From NCBI GenBank assembly GCA_022822855.1, contig JAJDYG010000012.1, forward strand, positions 1 to 64,000: a DNA stretch of 64,000 bases, written 5' to 3'. Below the pieces are notes generated by a model that did no database searches, was not told the DNA's origin, and was given only the letters and a program-made list of their open reading frames with translations. A program made the position numbers and the translations under genes. This document shows, one piece after another, positions 41,901 to 49,873 of the stretch (positions within the stretch are counted from its first letter, which is position 1; every line of letters starts with the position of its first letter). Source of the stretch: Dehalococcoidia bacterium (lineage in GTDB: Bacteria; Chloroflexota; Dehalococcoidia; Bin125).

Positions 41901-43580
41901 TCAGGGTCGCCGGATGTTGGGTTCGAAGGCTCCGAGATCGCGTCCACCGGAGCTGCGCTTGTCCATCTCGGCCGCGCGTGCGCCGCGTATCTCCAGGGCT
42001 CCGTCCGGCCCGATCCTGGCGCTCGTTGGTGTCGAGTAGACGCCGCCCGCCCAGCCGCCGAGGATGGTCGAGAACTTGGCTGCGGACGAGCCGGCGACGA
42101 CCAGGATGATGTTCGACGGCTCGCGGAACTTGGGCACGGGGAGGTCGAGAGCGGCTTCGCCGCCGAAGCGTTCAACGACGCTGGGTGGCAGGCCACAGCC
42201 GGCGTCGTCGGAACGGAGGCGGTGCTTCAGCGGGATCGCGGTCTCCTCCATGATGCACTCGCGGACATCGTCCTTGGACCAACCCGAGCGTCCGAAGATG
42301 CCGGCGTGGTCGGGGGAGAGGACGACCAAGGTGTCGACCATGGGCGACTTGGGGTCCTGCATGCAGCTCATCGATGCGGCGAGCGTACCCGCCATACCTC
42401 GAGCGTCACGGGAGCGTTCGTCTGCGACAGTGGCCGGCCCTCCGGACATGGCCATCAGGGTGGCGATGTCATCGGTCGGTTCGAAGCCGTACTCGACGGC
42501 GAGCGATTCCCAGGGGCTGGCGTCCTCATTCTCGGCGAAGTTCATGGTCAGGCGGTGCGGGCCGCCCTGGGTGGCGCGGTCGGTGCCGCCGGGGATGCTG
42601 CCGCCGACGTTGCGGGCGCAGAGGCGGAGGGCCCGTCCGATGGCGGCGTTGGCTCGGTTGCCGGAGCCGAGCGCTCCGTGCAGGTAGTTCATGCCGATCC
42701 GGTCGCGGATCGGTCCGTTGAAGATGCCGACCGGCGTCGCGCCCATCGTGGTGGCGAGGACGCCGTGGATGTTGAAGGTCTCGGTGCAGGCGATCTCGAC
42801 GAGGCTGATGATCGCGGGCATGTACTCCGGCTTTGCGCCGGCCATGACCGCGTTGATGGCGATCTTCTCAACCGTGATCGGCGCGAGGTTGGGCGGCACG
42901 ATGGCGACTTCGTCCTGCGGATCGCGCGGCGTGCCCTGGAGCATCTTCCAGACGCGCTCGCGGGTTGGGGGGACGACGGGGAAACCGTCGGTATAGCCCT
43001 GGTCGTACATGAACTCGTGGATGTCGTCGCTGGAGGCGAGATCGACGAGCCGCGAGAGGAGGTCTCCACTCTTGATCGCCTGCAGACGCTCGTAGACGCC
43101 CGGCTCGTAGTTGCGCGCGCCGCAGCCCGGCCGCTGTTCCGGCAGGGACTCCCAGTCGATGGCGGTGTCAGCGCCGGAGCGGCCGGCGAGTTCCATGGAC
43201 TCGCTGGCAATCTCTCGCCACTCGTGCTTGTCGAAGCCGAATGTCTGCAAGGTGCAGTTCTGCTCTTCGTCGTAGAGGAAGAGGGTCGGCACGGTGTCGA
43301 TATCGGTCTCGTAGGAGAGGTCGAGCGCGTCGTCATCGAGGAGCGGCATGGTCAGATCGTGGCGCTCCTTGAGGACGGGGATGTCGTCAGTCTTTTGGAC
43401 TGCAACCCAGACATCGAGGCCGTCCTCGGTGGCTCGGTGGACGGCCTCGAGCAGCGGCAGGGTGAGGTTGCAGGTGTCGCAGTCTTCTTTGACGAGGGCC
43501 AGCAGAACGGGGCCGTCCGGCGGGAACTGCTGTTCCTGGCCGTTGGCGTCGAGCAGCGAGAATTTGGTCGGTGGATGCAT
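41901..43580 (-). CDS. Thioredoxin-like domain fused to DGLP-PPT domain (paralog 3 of 3)
   Basis: 559 residues. Residues 1-130 form a thioredoxin-like domain with redox pair C34-D-T-C37 and cis-proline in TVPTLFLY (P98). Residues 180-559 match the other two paralogs: DDIHEFMYDQGYTDGFPVVP, VEKIAINAVMAGAKPEY, GNRANAAIGRALRLCARNVG, SPDHAGIFGRSGWSKDD. Being first gene of the operon and having its own thiol-disulfide domain, it could deliver electrons to the selenoprotein encoded 89 bases downstream; this is inference. No signal sequence is visible. Confidence 0.85.
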   Translation of the reverse strand: MHPPTKFSLLDANGQEQQFPPDGPVLLALVKEDCDTCNLTLPLLEAVHRATEDGLDVWVAVQKTDDIPVLKERHDLTMPLLDDDALDLSYETDIDTVPTLFLYDEEQNCTLQTFGFDKHEWREIASESMELAGRSGADTAIDWESLPEQRPGCGARNYEPGVYERLQAIKSGDLLSRLVDLASSDDIHEFMYDQGYTDGFPVVPPTRERVWKMLQGTPRDPQDEVAIVPPNLAPITVEKIAINAVMAGAKPEYMPAIISLVEIACTETFNIHGVLATTMGATPVGIFNGPIRDRIGMNYLHGALGSGNRANAAIGRALRLCARNVGGSIPGGTDRATQGGPHRLTMNFAENEDASPWESLAVEYGFEPTDDIATLMAMSGGPATVADERSRDARGMAGTLAASMSCMQDPKSPMVDTLVVLSPDHAGIFGRSGWSKDDVRECIMEETAIPLKHRLRSDDAGCGLPPSVVERFGGEAALDLPVPKFREPSNIILVVAGSSAAKFSTILGGWAGGVYSTPTSARIGPDGALEIRGARAAEMDKRSSGGRDLGAFEPNIRRP

Positions 43581-44098
43581 GTTCGTAGTCTAGAGCCTGT
43601 TCAGATCGGCTTCTTGCCTTCTATCGGGGCCGGCGCTGATGCGACGATCAGGCCATGGGATGCGGAAATTGTTGTGAAGTCCGCACGAATCGACCGGATC
43701 TGGCGCTGTGGGCTGGTGATTTGCGTCGCGGGATGTCGGATAGTGTCAGATTTGGTCAGATTTTGTCGGGGTGAGGTCAGATTCCGGCAGGTGAGGTCAA
43801 GCGATGTCAGGTCATGTCGGGTGATGTCAGGTGAGATGGCCGGGTTCATGATGCGCTCCTGGTCGCTGACCGTTGCTTGACATCGGCCATTATAATCGCA
43901 CGCGCGTTCGCCGGAGTACTCGCAATGTTTCCGGGGTTGCAGGGACGACGGTCGGGGCTCGGGCGAGACTCCCGGCAGAAGCCGGGAATGACGAGGAACG
44001 CTTAGACGCCGTCGCGCCTTCAGATGTTTGACCGTGCCGGAAGTTGGCGCGACACTGTAGCGAGCAAGATCGCGAGAACGGTTGAGGGGTGTGATCCA
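43581..44098. other. Intergenic region containing decamer array; no gene supported
   Basis: Apart from the array at 43735-43830, a CCCGGC-AGAA-GCCGGG hairpin lies near 43972-43988. A minus-strand frame from 43848 to 43601 follows GGAGCGC but is composed largely of the array, so I do not call it. Confidence 0.5.
43735..43830 (-). repeat. Ten-unit degenerate decamer array (GTCRG phased every 10 bases)
   Basis: On the plus strand GTCRG-like pentamers start at 43735, 745, 755, 765, 776, 786, 796, 806, 816 and 826, all 10 bases apart except one 11. On the minus strand the unit reads about CACCTGACAT. It sits about 155 bases before the first gene of the selenoprotein operon, on the same strand direction, and 270 bases before the divergent membrane-protein gene. 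Confidence 0.85.
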
Positions 44099-44428
44099 AT
44101 GTCCCAGCTTCGTCGATTCCTGCTGGCGCTTGCGGTGGTGGCCGGCCTGAGCGCGCTGACGCTCGGCGCGGCGGCGGCGGGCGAGTACGCGTTCGAAGAG
44201 CCGATGCAGATCGTCGAAGCCGGTGGGGACGAAGAGGACAGCCTCCACGTTTCCGACGAGACGCTGGCGACCTCGCTGTTCATCCCGTTCTGCTTCGTTG
44301 GAGCGACGCTGGTGGTGTTTATCTGGGCGATTCGCAATCGGGCGAAGCCGATCGACGATGAGACCCCGATGCCGTGGTGGCGGACGCGTCAGTGGTACAC
44401 GCGCGGGACGGAAGAGGACGAGGCGTAG
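44099..44428 (+). CDS. Small membrane protein, unknown
   Basis: 109 residues from the ATG at 44099. A signal-like helix (LRRFLLALAVVAGLSALTLG, residues 4-23) and a second helix (FIPFCFVGATLVVFIWAIR, about 65-83) flank a short acidic outside loop; the C-terminus is cytoplasmic and acidic with PWWRTRQW. I do not recognise the family. It is divergent from the selenoprotein operon and shares its intergenic region. Confidence 0.6.
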   Translation: MSQLRRFLLALAVVAGLSALTLGAAAAGEYAFEEPMQIVEAGGDEEDSLHVSDETLATSLFIPFCFVGATLVVFIWAIRNRAKPIDDETPMPWWRTRQWYTRGTEEDEA

Positions 44429-44783
44429 GGCTGGTCCCTCTCCATTTGGAGAGCTGGGCGTCATCCGGAAATCAGCCAAGCAGCGCTGTTGTAGTGGCGC
44501 CCCTTGTGGTCGCCCTATCCGCAGCCGCTATCGGGAACGGGTGGACTCACGCACGAGCGTCGAGGTGTGGCCAACGCCGTTTGTCGCATGAACCCGGGTG
44601 CTCTGGGCCCCGTGTCGAGCACGGGGTGGCGGATGACGCGGGTTGAAGTGGTTGCCTGAGCGCGGGAGCCCCCCTCTGCCCCCCGATCAAGTCGGGGGCA
44701 GGCTTTCGGCATCTCCCCCCGCTCCGCGGGGGAGAAGAGGAGCCTCTTCGGTTTTGGTCGCAGGTGGGGAGGGGACCAGAGGG
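44429..44783. repeat. Intergenic repeats with a nested hairpin
   Basis: Hairpin CCCCGTG-TCGAG-CACGGGG at 44608-44626, and a CTCTGCC-type repeat at 44668-44732 interrupted by a second hairpin, CCCCGA-TCAAG-TCGGGG with GC-rich extension, at 44676-44702. No gene seen. Confidence 0.7.
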
Positions 44784-45872
44784 TCAGAACAGCAGCCGGC
44801 CCAGGCGTTTGCGGTATTCGATGACGACCGGCTGATCGTCGCCAAGCATTCCGAAGATTCCGAGCAGCGTCTTCCGAGCCGCTTCGTCTCCGGCGGACTT
44901 GTCGAGTCTGACGGACTCCAGCATCTCGTCGAGGGCTTCCATCCACTGACTCTCGACGGCGAGCAGGCAGCCGTGCCGGTATCGGGCCATGGCGTCCTCG
45001 GGGTGGGCGGCGGCCGCCTGGCGAATCTCGTCCGCTTCATAGCCCTCGAGGGCTGCTGTGAGCTCCATTGAGGTGAGCACGCTTCTGCTCATCGGATGGT
45101 TGGGCCAGCGACGGGCGAGCTCGGCGGCGCGTTCGGTCTCTCCCGTTCGCACCAGGACAGCGGCGAGTCCGACGCCCGCGGGTTCGTGATCTGGGTTCTC
45201 TTCCAGGGCGGCCTCGAAGTGCAGCCTGGCGATCGGGATCTGGTTCTCCTGCATCATCCGGTAGCCCTCCGCGGCCTTGATGTCGGCCTCAGAGGGAATC
45301 AGGGAGTCGTAGAAGGCTCGGACCTGTTCTTCCGGGATGGCTCCGACGAACTTGTTGACCAGTTGTCCGCCGACGAAAGCGAAGACGGCCGGGATGCCCT
45401 CGACCTGCAGCGCCTGGGCGACCTGCGGGTTCTCGTCGGTGTTGACCTTGACGAGCTGCACCTGGCCGTCGCGTTCGTAGGCCAGCTTCTCGAGGATCGG
45501 TCCGAGGATTCGACAGGGTCCGCACCAGGGCGCCCAGCAGTCGACAATCACCGGGATCTCGTGCGAGCGCTGGATCACATCCTGGGCGAAGGTTGCATCG
45601 GTGGAGTCGATCACGGCGGCGACGTGGCCTTCGAGACCTGATGGCTCCGCGGACTCGCCCTGGTCGACTCGCTGGCTCGGCGGGGGCGTCTGGCGGATCG
45701 GCACCGGGGCCGGAGGCGGGGGAGCCGTCTGCTGCACGCGGCGCATCGGTTGGCCGGAGGCGGAGTAGATGACGGGTCCGGACGGCTGTTGCGGTTGGGG
45801 AGGCGGCGGAGGAGCGCCCCGTTGGACACGGTCGCGAGGGAACGGGATCGGATCGGGCGGACGCTGACTCAT
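44784..45872 (-). CDS. Thioredoxin-TPR protein (YbbN/CnoX-like)
   Basis: 362 residues. Residues 1-80 are Pro/Gln-rich and probably disordered. A thioredoxin domain (about 85-190) has WAPWCGPCRI and the cis-proline loop EGIPAVFAF, followed by TPR-like helices to the end. This layout matches YbbN/CnoX, which holds oxidised proteins for chaperones. The last gene of the pyruvate dehydrogenase gene run, 24 bases after the FmdB-like gene. Confidence 0.88.
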   Translation of the reverse strand: MSQRPPDPIPFPRDRVQRGAPPPPPQPQQPSGPVIYSASGQPMRRVQQTAPPPPAPVPIRQTPPPSQRVDQGESAEPSGLEGHVAAVIDSTDATFAQDVIQRSHEIPVIVDCWAPWCGPCRILGPILEKLAYERDGQVQLVKVNTDENPQVAQALQVEGIPAVFAFVGGQLVNKFVGAIPEEQVRAFYDSLIPSEADIKAAEGYRMMQENQIPIARLHFEAALEENPDHEPAGVGLAAVLVRTGETERAAELARRWPNHPMSRSVLTSMELTAALEGYEADEIRQAAAAHPEDAMARYRHGCLLAVESQWMEALDEMLESVRLDKSAGDEAARKTLLGIFGMLGDDQPVVIEYRKRLGRLLF

Positions 45873-45896
45873 ACGGCTCTCCGGACCATGGGTCGA

Positions 45897-46097
45897 TTAC
45901 CAGTTGGTGTAGCGCTTGCGCTTGGGGAAGTTGGCGCTGCGGTTCTTGGTCGAGTTGTTCTCAAACACGCCGGACACCACTCTCTCCGCCTCTGCCTCGC
46001 ACTTGGGGCATGGGTAAGGCTCAGACGCTCGGGTCATGGGTCTGATCTTCTCGAAGTTTTCGCTGCATTGTTCGCAACGGTAGGTGTAGACGGGCAT
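45897..46097 (-). CDS. FmdB-type zinc-ribbon protein, short
   Basis: 66 residues opening MPVYTYRCEQCSENFEKI, with CEQC and CPKC knuckles and a basic tail (KNRSANFPKRKRYTNW). A shorter relative of the protein at 856-1152. Lies between a dihydropteroate-synthase-like gene and the thioredoxin-TPR gene. Confidence 0.85.
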   Translation of the reverse strand: MPVYTYRCEQCSENFEKIRPMTRASEPYPCPKCEAEAERVVSGVFENNSTKNRSANFPKRKRYTNW

Positions 46098-46122
46098 AGG
46101 GTCGGTCTCCTGTACACACTTC

Positions 46123-47001
46123 CTATCGCAGCGAGTTTACCGCCACGTCGGCGCGCTGCAGGGCGCGGGCGGCTTCGGAGACGTTCAAGGCCCTGGCGAC
46201 CTCGGCGACATCGTGTACGCGAACGACGTGCGCGCCCATCCAGGCGGCGAGCACGTTGAAGGCGATCGTCGCTTCGAGCATGCCGGGCCGACCCTGCGCA
46301 TCGTGGGAACGGAGTTCACCGTGACCGAGCATCTCGGCCAGGAATCCCTTGCGCGATGCAGAGATCAGGACGGGGTGTCCGAGCCTGGCGAGGTTGGGCA
46401 GGTCGAGCAGCAATCGCAGGTTGTCGTCCAGGCCCCGGCCGAACTGGAAGCCCGGGTCGATCCAGACGTCGGGAGCGCCGGCGGTTTCGATCTCTGCGGC
46501 GCGCCGGTCGAGATAGTCGCGCACTTCCAGCGCGACATCGTCGTATTCGTGGGCGACTTCGCGATGGCGCTGGGGTCGTCCGCGCATGTGCATGACGGCG
46601 ATTGGCGTTCCTGTCTCGACAGCGACGGCGACCGTGTCCGAGTCGGCCCCGGTGATGTCGTTGATCAGATGGGCGCCGGCGTCAACGGCGGCTCGGGCCA
46701 CGGGGGCGGTCCAGGTGTCGATTGAGACGAGATGTCCCTCGGAGACGAGCATCTCGATGACGGGAGCAATGCGCGCGATTTCCTCGTCGGGCGAGACTTC
46801 GGCCGCGCCGGTTCGGGTCGATTGCGCGCCAACGTCGATGATGGCCGCTCCGGCCTGGCGCATCTCGTCGGCTCGGCGCGGGGCGTCGCCGACATCCACG
46901 ATGGAGTTGGTGACGGGCGAATCGGTGGCGACGTTGAGGATGCCCATGACGAGGCAGCGATCGGTGGCGTCGAGCGTCTGGCCGCCGAGTTCGATCAGCA
47001 T
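46123..47001 (-). CDS. Dihydropteroate-synthase-like protein, divergent
   Basis: 292 residues with the pterin-binding barrel of FolP: MGILNVATDSP, VSIDTWTAPVARAAVDAGAH, NDITGAD, DPGFQFGRG, SASRKGFLAEMLG and VRVHDVAEVARAL. The first two flexible loops are altered: NVATDSP replaces NVTPDSFSDGG, and DVGAQSTRTGA replaces DIGGESTRPG. It may still make dihydropteroate, or use a modified pterin or para-aminobenzoate analogue. It starts 10 bases after the E3 gene, an unusual place for a folate gene. Confidence 0.82.
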   Translation of the reverse strand: MLIELGGQTLDATDRCLVMGILNVATDSPVTNSIVDVGDAPRRADEMRQAGAAIIDVGAQSTRTGAAEVSPDEEIARIAPVIEMLVSEGHLVSIDTWTAPVARAAVDAGAHLINDITGADSDTVAVAVETGTPIAVMHMRGRPQRHREVAHEYDDVALEVRDYLDRRAAEIETAGAPDVWIDPGFQFGRGLDDNLRLLLDLPNLARLGHPVLISASRKGFLAEMLGHGELRSHDAQGRPGMLEATIAFNVLAAWMGAHVVRVHDVAEVARALNVSEAARALQRADVAVNSLR

Positions 47002-47011
47002 GGTCGGTGTC

Positions 47012-48445
47012 TCATCGCCGGCGGGGAAGGTAGTGCGGGCTGCGACCGAAGAAGACCTGAGCCGCTTCCATGATTGATTCGTTCAGGGTTGGATGGGCGT
47101 GGATGGACTCGGCGAGGTCGGAGACTCGGGCGCCCATTTCCACGGCGAGGACGCCTTCGCCGATCACTTCTCCCGCGCCCGGTCCGACGACCTGCATGCC
47201 GATGACTCGCTCGGAGCCGTTCTCGACGACAAGCCTGGTCAGGCCGTCGTTGCGCCCCGATGCAGAGGCGCGGCCCAGCGCGGCCCAGGGGAAGCCGACG
47301 GTGCTGGCGTCGATATCGAGTCCGGCGGCGTCGGCCTGGGTCAGACCGCACCAGGCGATCTCGGGGTCGGTGAAGATGACGGCCGGTACGGCGAGGGGAC
47401 GGAAGACGGCGGGCTCGCCGAGGATCGCCTGTACGGCGATCGAGGCTTCCGCCGTCGCCTTGTGGGCCAGCATCGGCTCGCCGGCGACGTCGCCGATGGC
47501 GAAAATGGACGGCTCGGCGGTTCGTCGTTGCTGATCGGTCAAGATGAAGCCGCCTGCGTCGACGTGAGCGCGCGTTCGGTGCAGTCCAAGTCCGGCGCTG
47601 TTGGGCCGACGTCCGGTGGCGATCAGGACGCGGTCGAACCGCTCGGTGCTTTCGACGCCTTCCTTGTCGGCGATCACGACTTCGATTCCGTCCTCAACCT
47701 CTGAGAGGGAGATCACAGAGGTGTTCACCCTGACCGACTTCAGCCTCGACCTGAGGCTTCGCTCCAGGACCCGAACCAGTTCGCGCTCGACTCCGGTGAG
47801 GATCTGCGGAAGGGCCTCGACGACCGTCACTTCGGTGCCAAGTTCCGCGTAGACCGTGCCCAGCTCGAGGCCGATGTAGCCTCCACCGACGACGAGCAGC
47901 GAATCGGGGATGTCGCGCAACTCCAGCGCGTCGGTTGAGTCCATGACCCGGTCGGATTCGATCTGCAGCGAGCGCGGCACGACCGGAGTCGAGCCGGTGG
48001 CCACGATCAGGGCGTCGAAGTCGATTGGCAAGACTTCGCCGTTCGACTCGATGTTGAGCTGGTTGGCGTCCCGGATGCGTCCGTATCCCTGCTGGTATTG
48101 CACCCTGTGCTGACGGCGGAGCAGGCCGAGGCCGTTGGTCATCTTGCGGACGACGCCGTCCTTCCAGTCGCGCAGGACATCGACGTCGATGGTCGGTTCG
48201 CCGAAAGTCACGCCCCACTCTTCGGCATGGCGCGCTTCGCGCAGCAGCTTGGCCACGTGCAAGAAGGCTTTCGACGGTATGCAGCCCTCGTGCAGACAGA
48301 CGCCTCCGGGCTGGGGCCTCGCGTCGACGAGGGTCACGTCGAGGCCGCGCTCGGCGGCGTGGAAGGCGGCCGGATAACCGCCGGGTCCCGCGCCCAGCAC
48401 GACCAGGCGCGCGCCATCCGTCGCTGAGGAGTTGCTGTTGACCAC
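47012..48445 (-). CDS. lpdA: Dihydrolipoyl dehydrogenase (E3)
   Basis: 477 residues. It reoxidises dihydrolipoyl groups of E2 with FAD and NAD. FAD motif VVLGAGPGGYPAAFHAAERG, redox disulfide CLHEGC, NAD motif VVGGGYIGLELGTVYAELG, and C-terminal HPTLNES with the His-Glu pair. The gene lies three bases after the E2 gene in the pyruvate dehydrogenase operon. Confidence 0.95.
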   Translation of the reverse strand: MVNSNSSATDGARLVVLGAGPGGYPAAFHAAERGLDVTLVDARPQPGGVCLHEGCIPSKAFLHVAKLLREARHAEEWGVTFGEPTIDVDVLRDWKDGVVRKMTNGLGLLRRQHRVQYQQGYGRIRDANQLNIESNGEVLPIDFDALIVATGSTPVVPRSLQIESDRVMDSTDALELRDIPDSLLVVGGGYIGLELGTVYAELGTEVTVVEALPQILTGVERELVRVLERSLRSRLKSVRVNTSVISLSEVEDGIEVVIADKEGVESTERFDRVLIATGRRPNSAGLGLHRTRAHVDAGGFILTDQQRRTAEPSIFAIGDVAGEPMLAHKATAEASIAVQAILGEPAVFRPLAVPAVIFTDPEIAWCGLTQADAAGLDIDASTVGFPWAALGRASASGRNDGLTRLVVENGSERVIGMQVVGPGAGEVIGEGVLAVEMGARVSDLAESIHAHPTLNESIMEAAQVFFGRSPHYLPRRR

Positions 48446-48448
48446 GCG

Positions 48449-49864
48449 CTAGCTCCCGAGCGCCAGGACGAGCGGCTGGCGGATGACGTCGGCGATCCAG
48501 GTCATGAAGCGCGCGCCGTCTGCGCCGTCCATCACTCGGTGGTCGAAGGTGAACGACATGGGCAGGATGCTGCGCGGCTCCCAGACATCTAACGGCTCGG
48601 ACCAGACCGGCCGCCGCTCCGCGCGTCCGATGCCCAGGATCGCGGTGTTGGGATGATGAATGATTGGCGTGAAGTGTCCGGTGCCCATGCCGCCCAGGTT
48701 GGTCACGGTGAAGCTGCTGCCGCGGAAATCCTGGAGGCCAAGGTCGCCGGAGCGGGCGCGCTCGGAGATGTCGGTCAACTCAACCGAGATCTCGATGATG
48801 TTCTTCGAGTCCACGTCGCGGATCACGGGGACGACCAGCCCGCGCGGCGTATCGACCGCGACGCCCAGGTGGACATAATGCTTGAGCACCAGCTCGTCGT
48901 TTTCGGCGTCGATAGAGCTGTTGACGTGGGGATGCGCCTTGAGCGCGGCGGCGGTGATCTTGAGCAGGATTGCGGTGATGGTCAGGCGGCCGCCGGCTTC
49001 TTCGGCTCGCTCGCGGTAATCGCGGCGGACCTGTTCCAGCTCGGTGACGTCTGCCGTGTGGAAGAGGGTCACGTGCGGGATCTCGTGCCAGGAAGCGGAC
49101 ATGTTGCGCTTGATCGTGCGGCGCAGACGGGTCAGCGGCACTCGTTCGAATGAACCGAACTCGGAGAAGTCGGGCAGCGGGCCGGGCGAGCGGGTCGAGT
49201 GTCCCGGATCGGCGGCCTGGACGGGAGCCTCGCGTGCGTGACGCTTGATGTCTTCAATGTCAATCCGGCCGCCGGGTCCGCTGCCCGGAACCGTGCGGAT
49301 GTCGACGCCGATCTCCCGCGCGAATCGCCTGACGGATGGGGAGGCGAAGACCGGTCGTGAGTCCAGATCGCCTTCCACCAGCGGCGGGCGGGCGGCGGGC
49401 GGGACGTGCAGGATTGGCGCCGGGTGGTCGCGACCGTCGGGTACGGGCTCGGGTTCCGTCGGCGTCGGATCGGGTTTGTCTATGTTGGCTGCGCTGGAAC
49501 TCGGCGGTTCGTCGGGATCGGGCAGGTCGGCAGCGTCCGGGATGACGATCGGCTCGGGTTCTGGCTCAGTCGTCTGAGGTGCTGGAGGCGTCGGGGCGGA
49601 CGCCTGGTCCTGGGAGACAACGCTCAGGACAGGGTCTCCGGGGCGAATAGTGTCGCCCGTGCTTACATGGATCTCGTTCACGATGCCGGCGACCGGGGAT
49701 GGGAGATCGAGCGTTGCCTTTTCGGTTTCGATCTCAACGATTGGCTGCTCGATGGCGATCAGGTCTCCGACGCCGACGTAGATCTGAAGCACGTCGGCTT
49801 CTTCGATGTCTTCGCCGAGGTCGGGTAAGAGCACGGCCTCGGCATTGGATGCTGTGGTCGTCAT
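48449..49864 (-). CDS. aceF: Dihydrolipoamide acetyltransferase (E2)
   Basis: 471 residues: one lipoyl domain (1-80; lipoylation lysine in VEIETEKATLDLPSP), acidic/Pro-rich linker, peripheral-subunit-binding domain (FASPSVRRFAREIGVDI to IEDIKRHA), second linker, and the acyltransferase core ending in FDHRVMDGADGARFM with the catalytic HxxxDG. It transfers the acetyl group to CoA. Only nine bases follow the E1 stop. Confidence 0.94.
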   Translation of the reverse strand: MTTTASNAEAVLLPDLGEDIEEADVLQIYVGVGDLIAIEQPIVEIETEKATLDLPSPVAGIVNEIHVSTGDTIRPGDPVLSVVSQDQASAPTPPAPQTTEPEPEPIVIPDAADLPDPDEPPSSSAANIDKPDPTPTEPEPVPDGRDHPAPILHVPPAARPPLVEGDLDSRPVFASPSVRRFAREIGVDIRTVPGSGPGGRIDIEDIKRHAREAPVQAADPGHSTRSPGPLPDFSEFGSFERVPLTRLRRTIKRNMSASWHEIPHVTLFHTADVTELEQVRRDYRERAEEAGGRLTITAILLKITAAALKAHPHVNSSIDAENDELVLKHYVHLGVAVDTPRGLVVPVIRDVDSKNIIEISVELTDISERARSGDLGLQDFRGSSFTVTNLGGMGTGHFTPIIHHPNTAILGIGRAERRPVWSEPLDVWEPRSILPMSFTFDHRVMDGADGARFMTWIADVIRQPLVLALGS

Positions 49865-49873
49865 TTGGGTGTC

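Noticed and set aside
43601..43848. Small minus-strand gene before the selenoprotein operon
   Set aside because: It follows a GGAGCGC site but most of it is the decamer array, and the protein has no recognisable feature.
41811..43880. 689-codon plus-strand frame opposite the thioredoxin-fused gene
   Set aside because: No domain motifs, and the minus strand encodes a clear thioredoxin-like fold plus paralogous domain.
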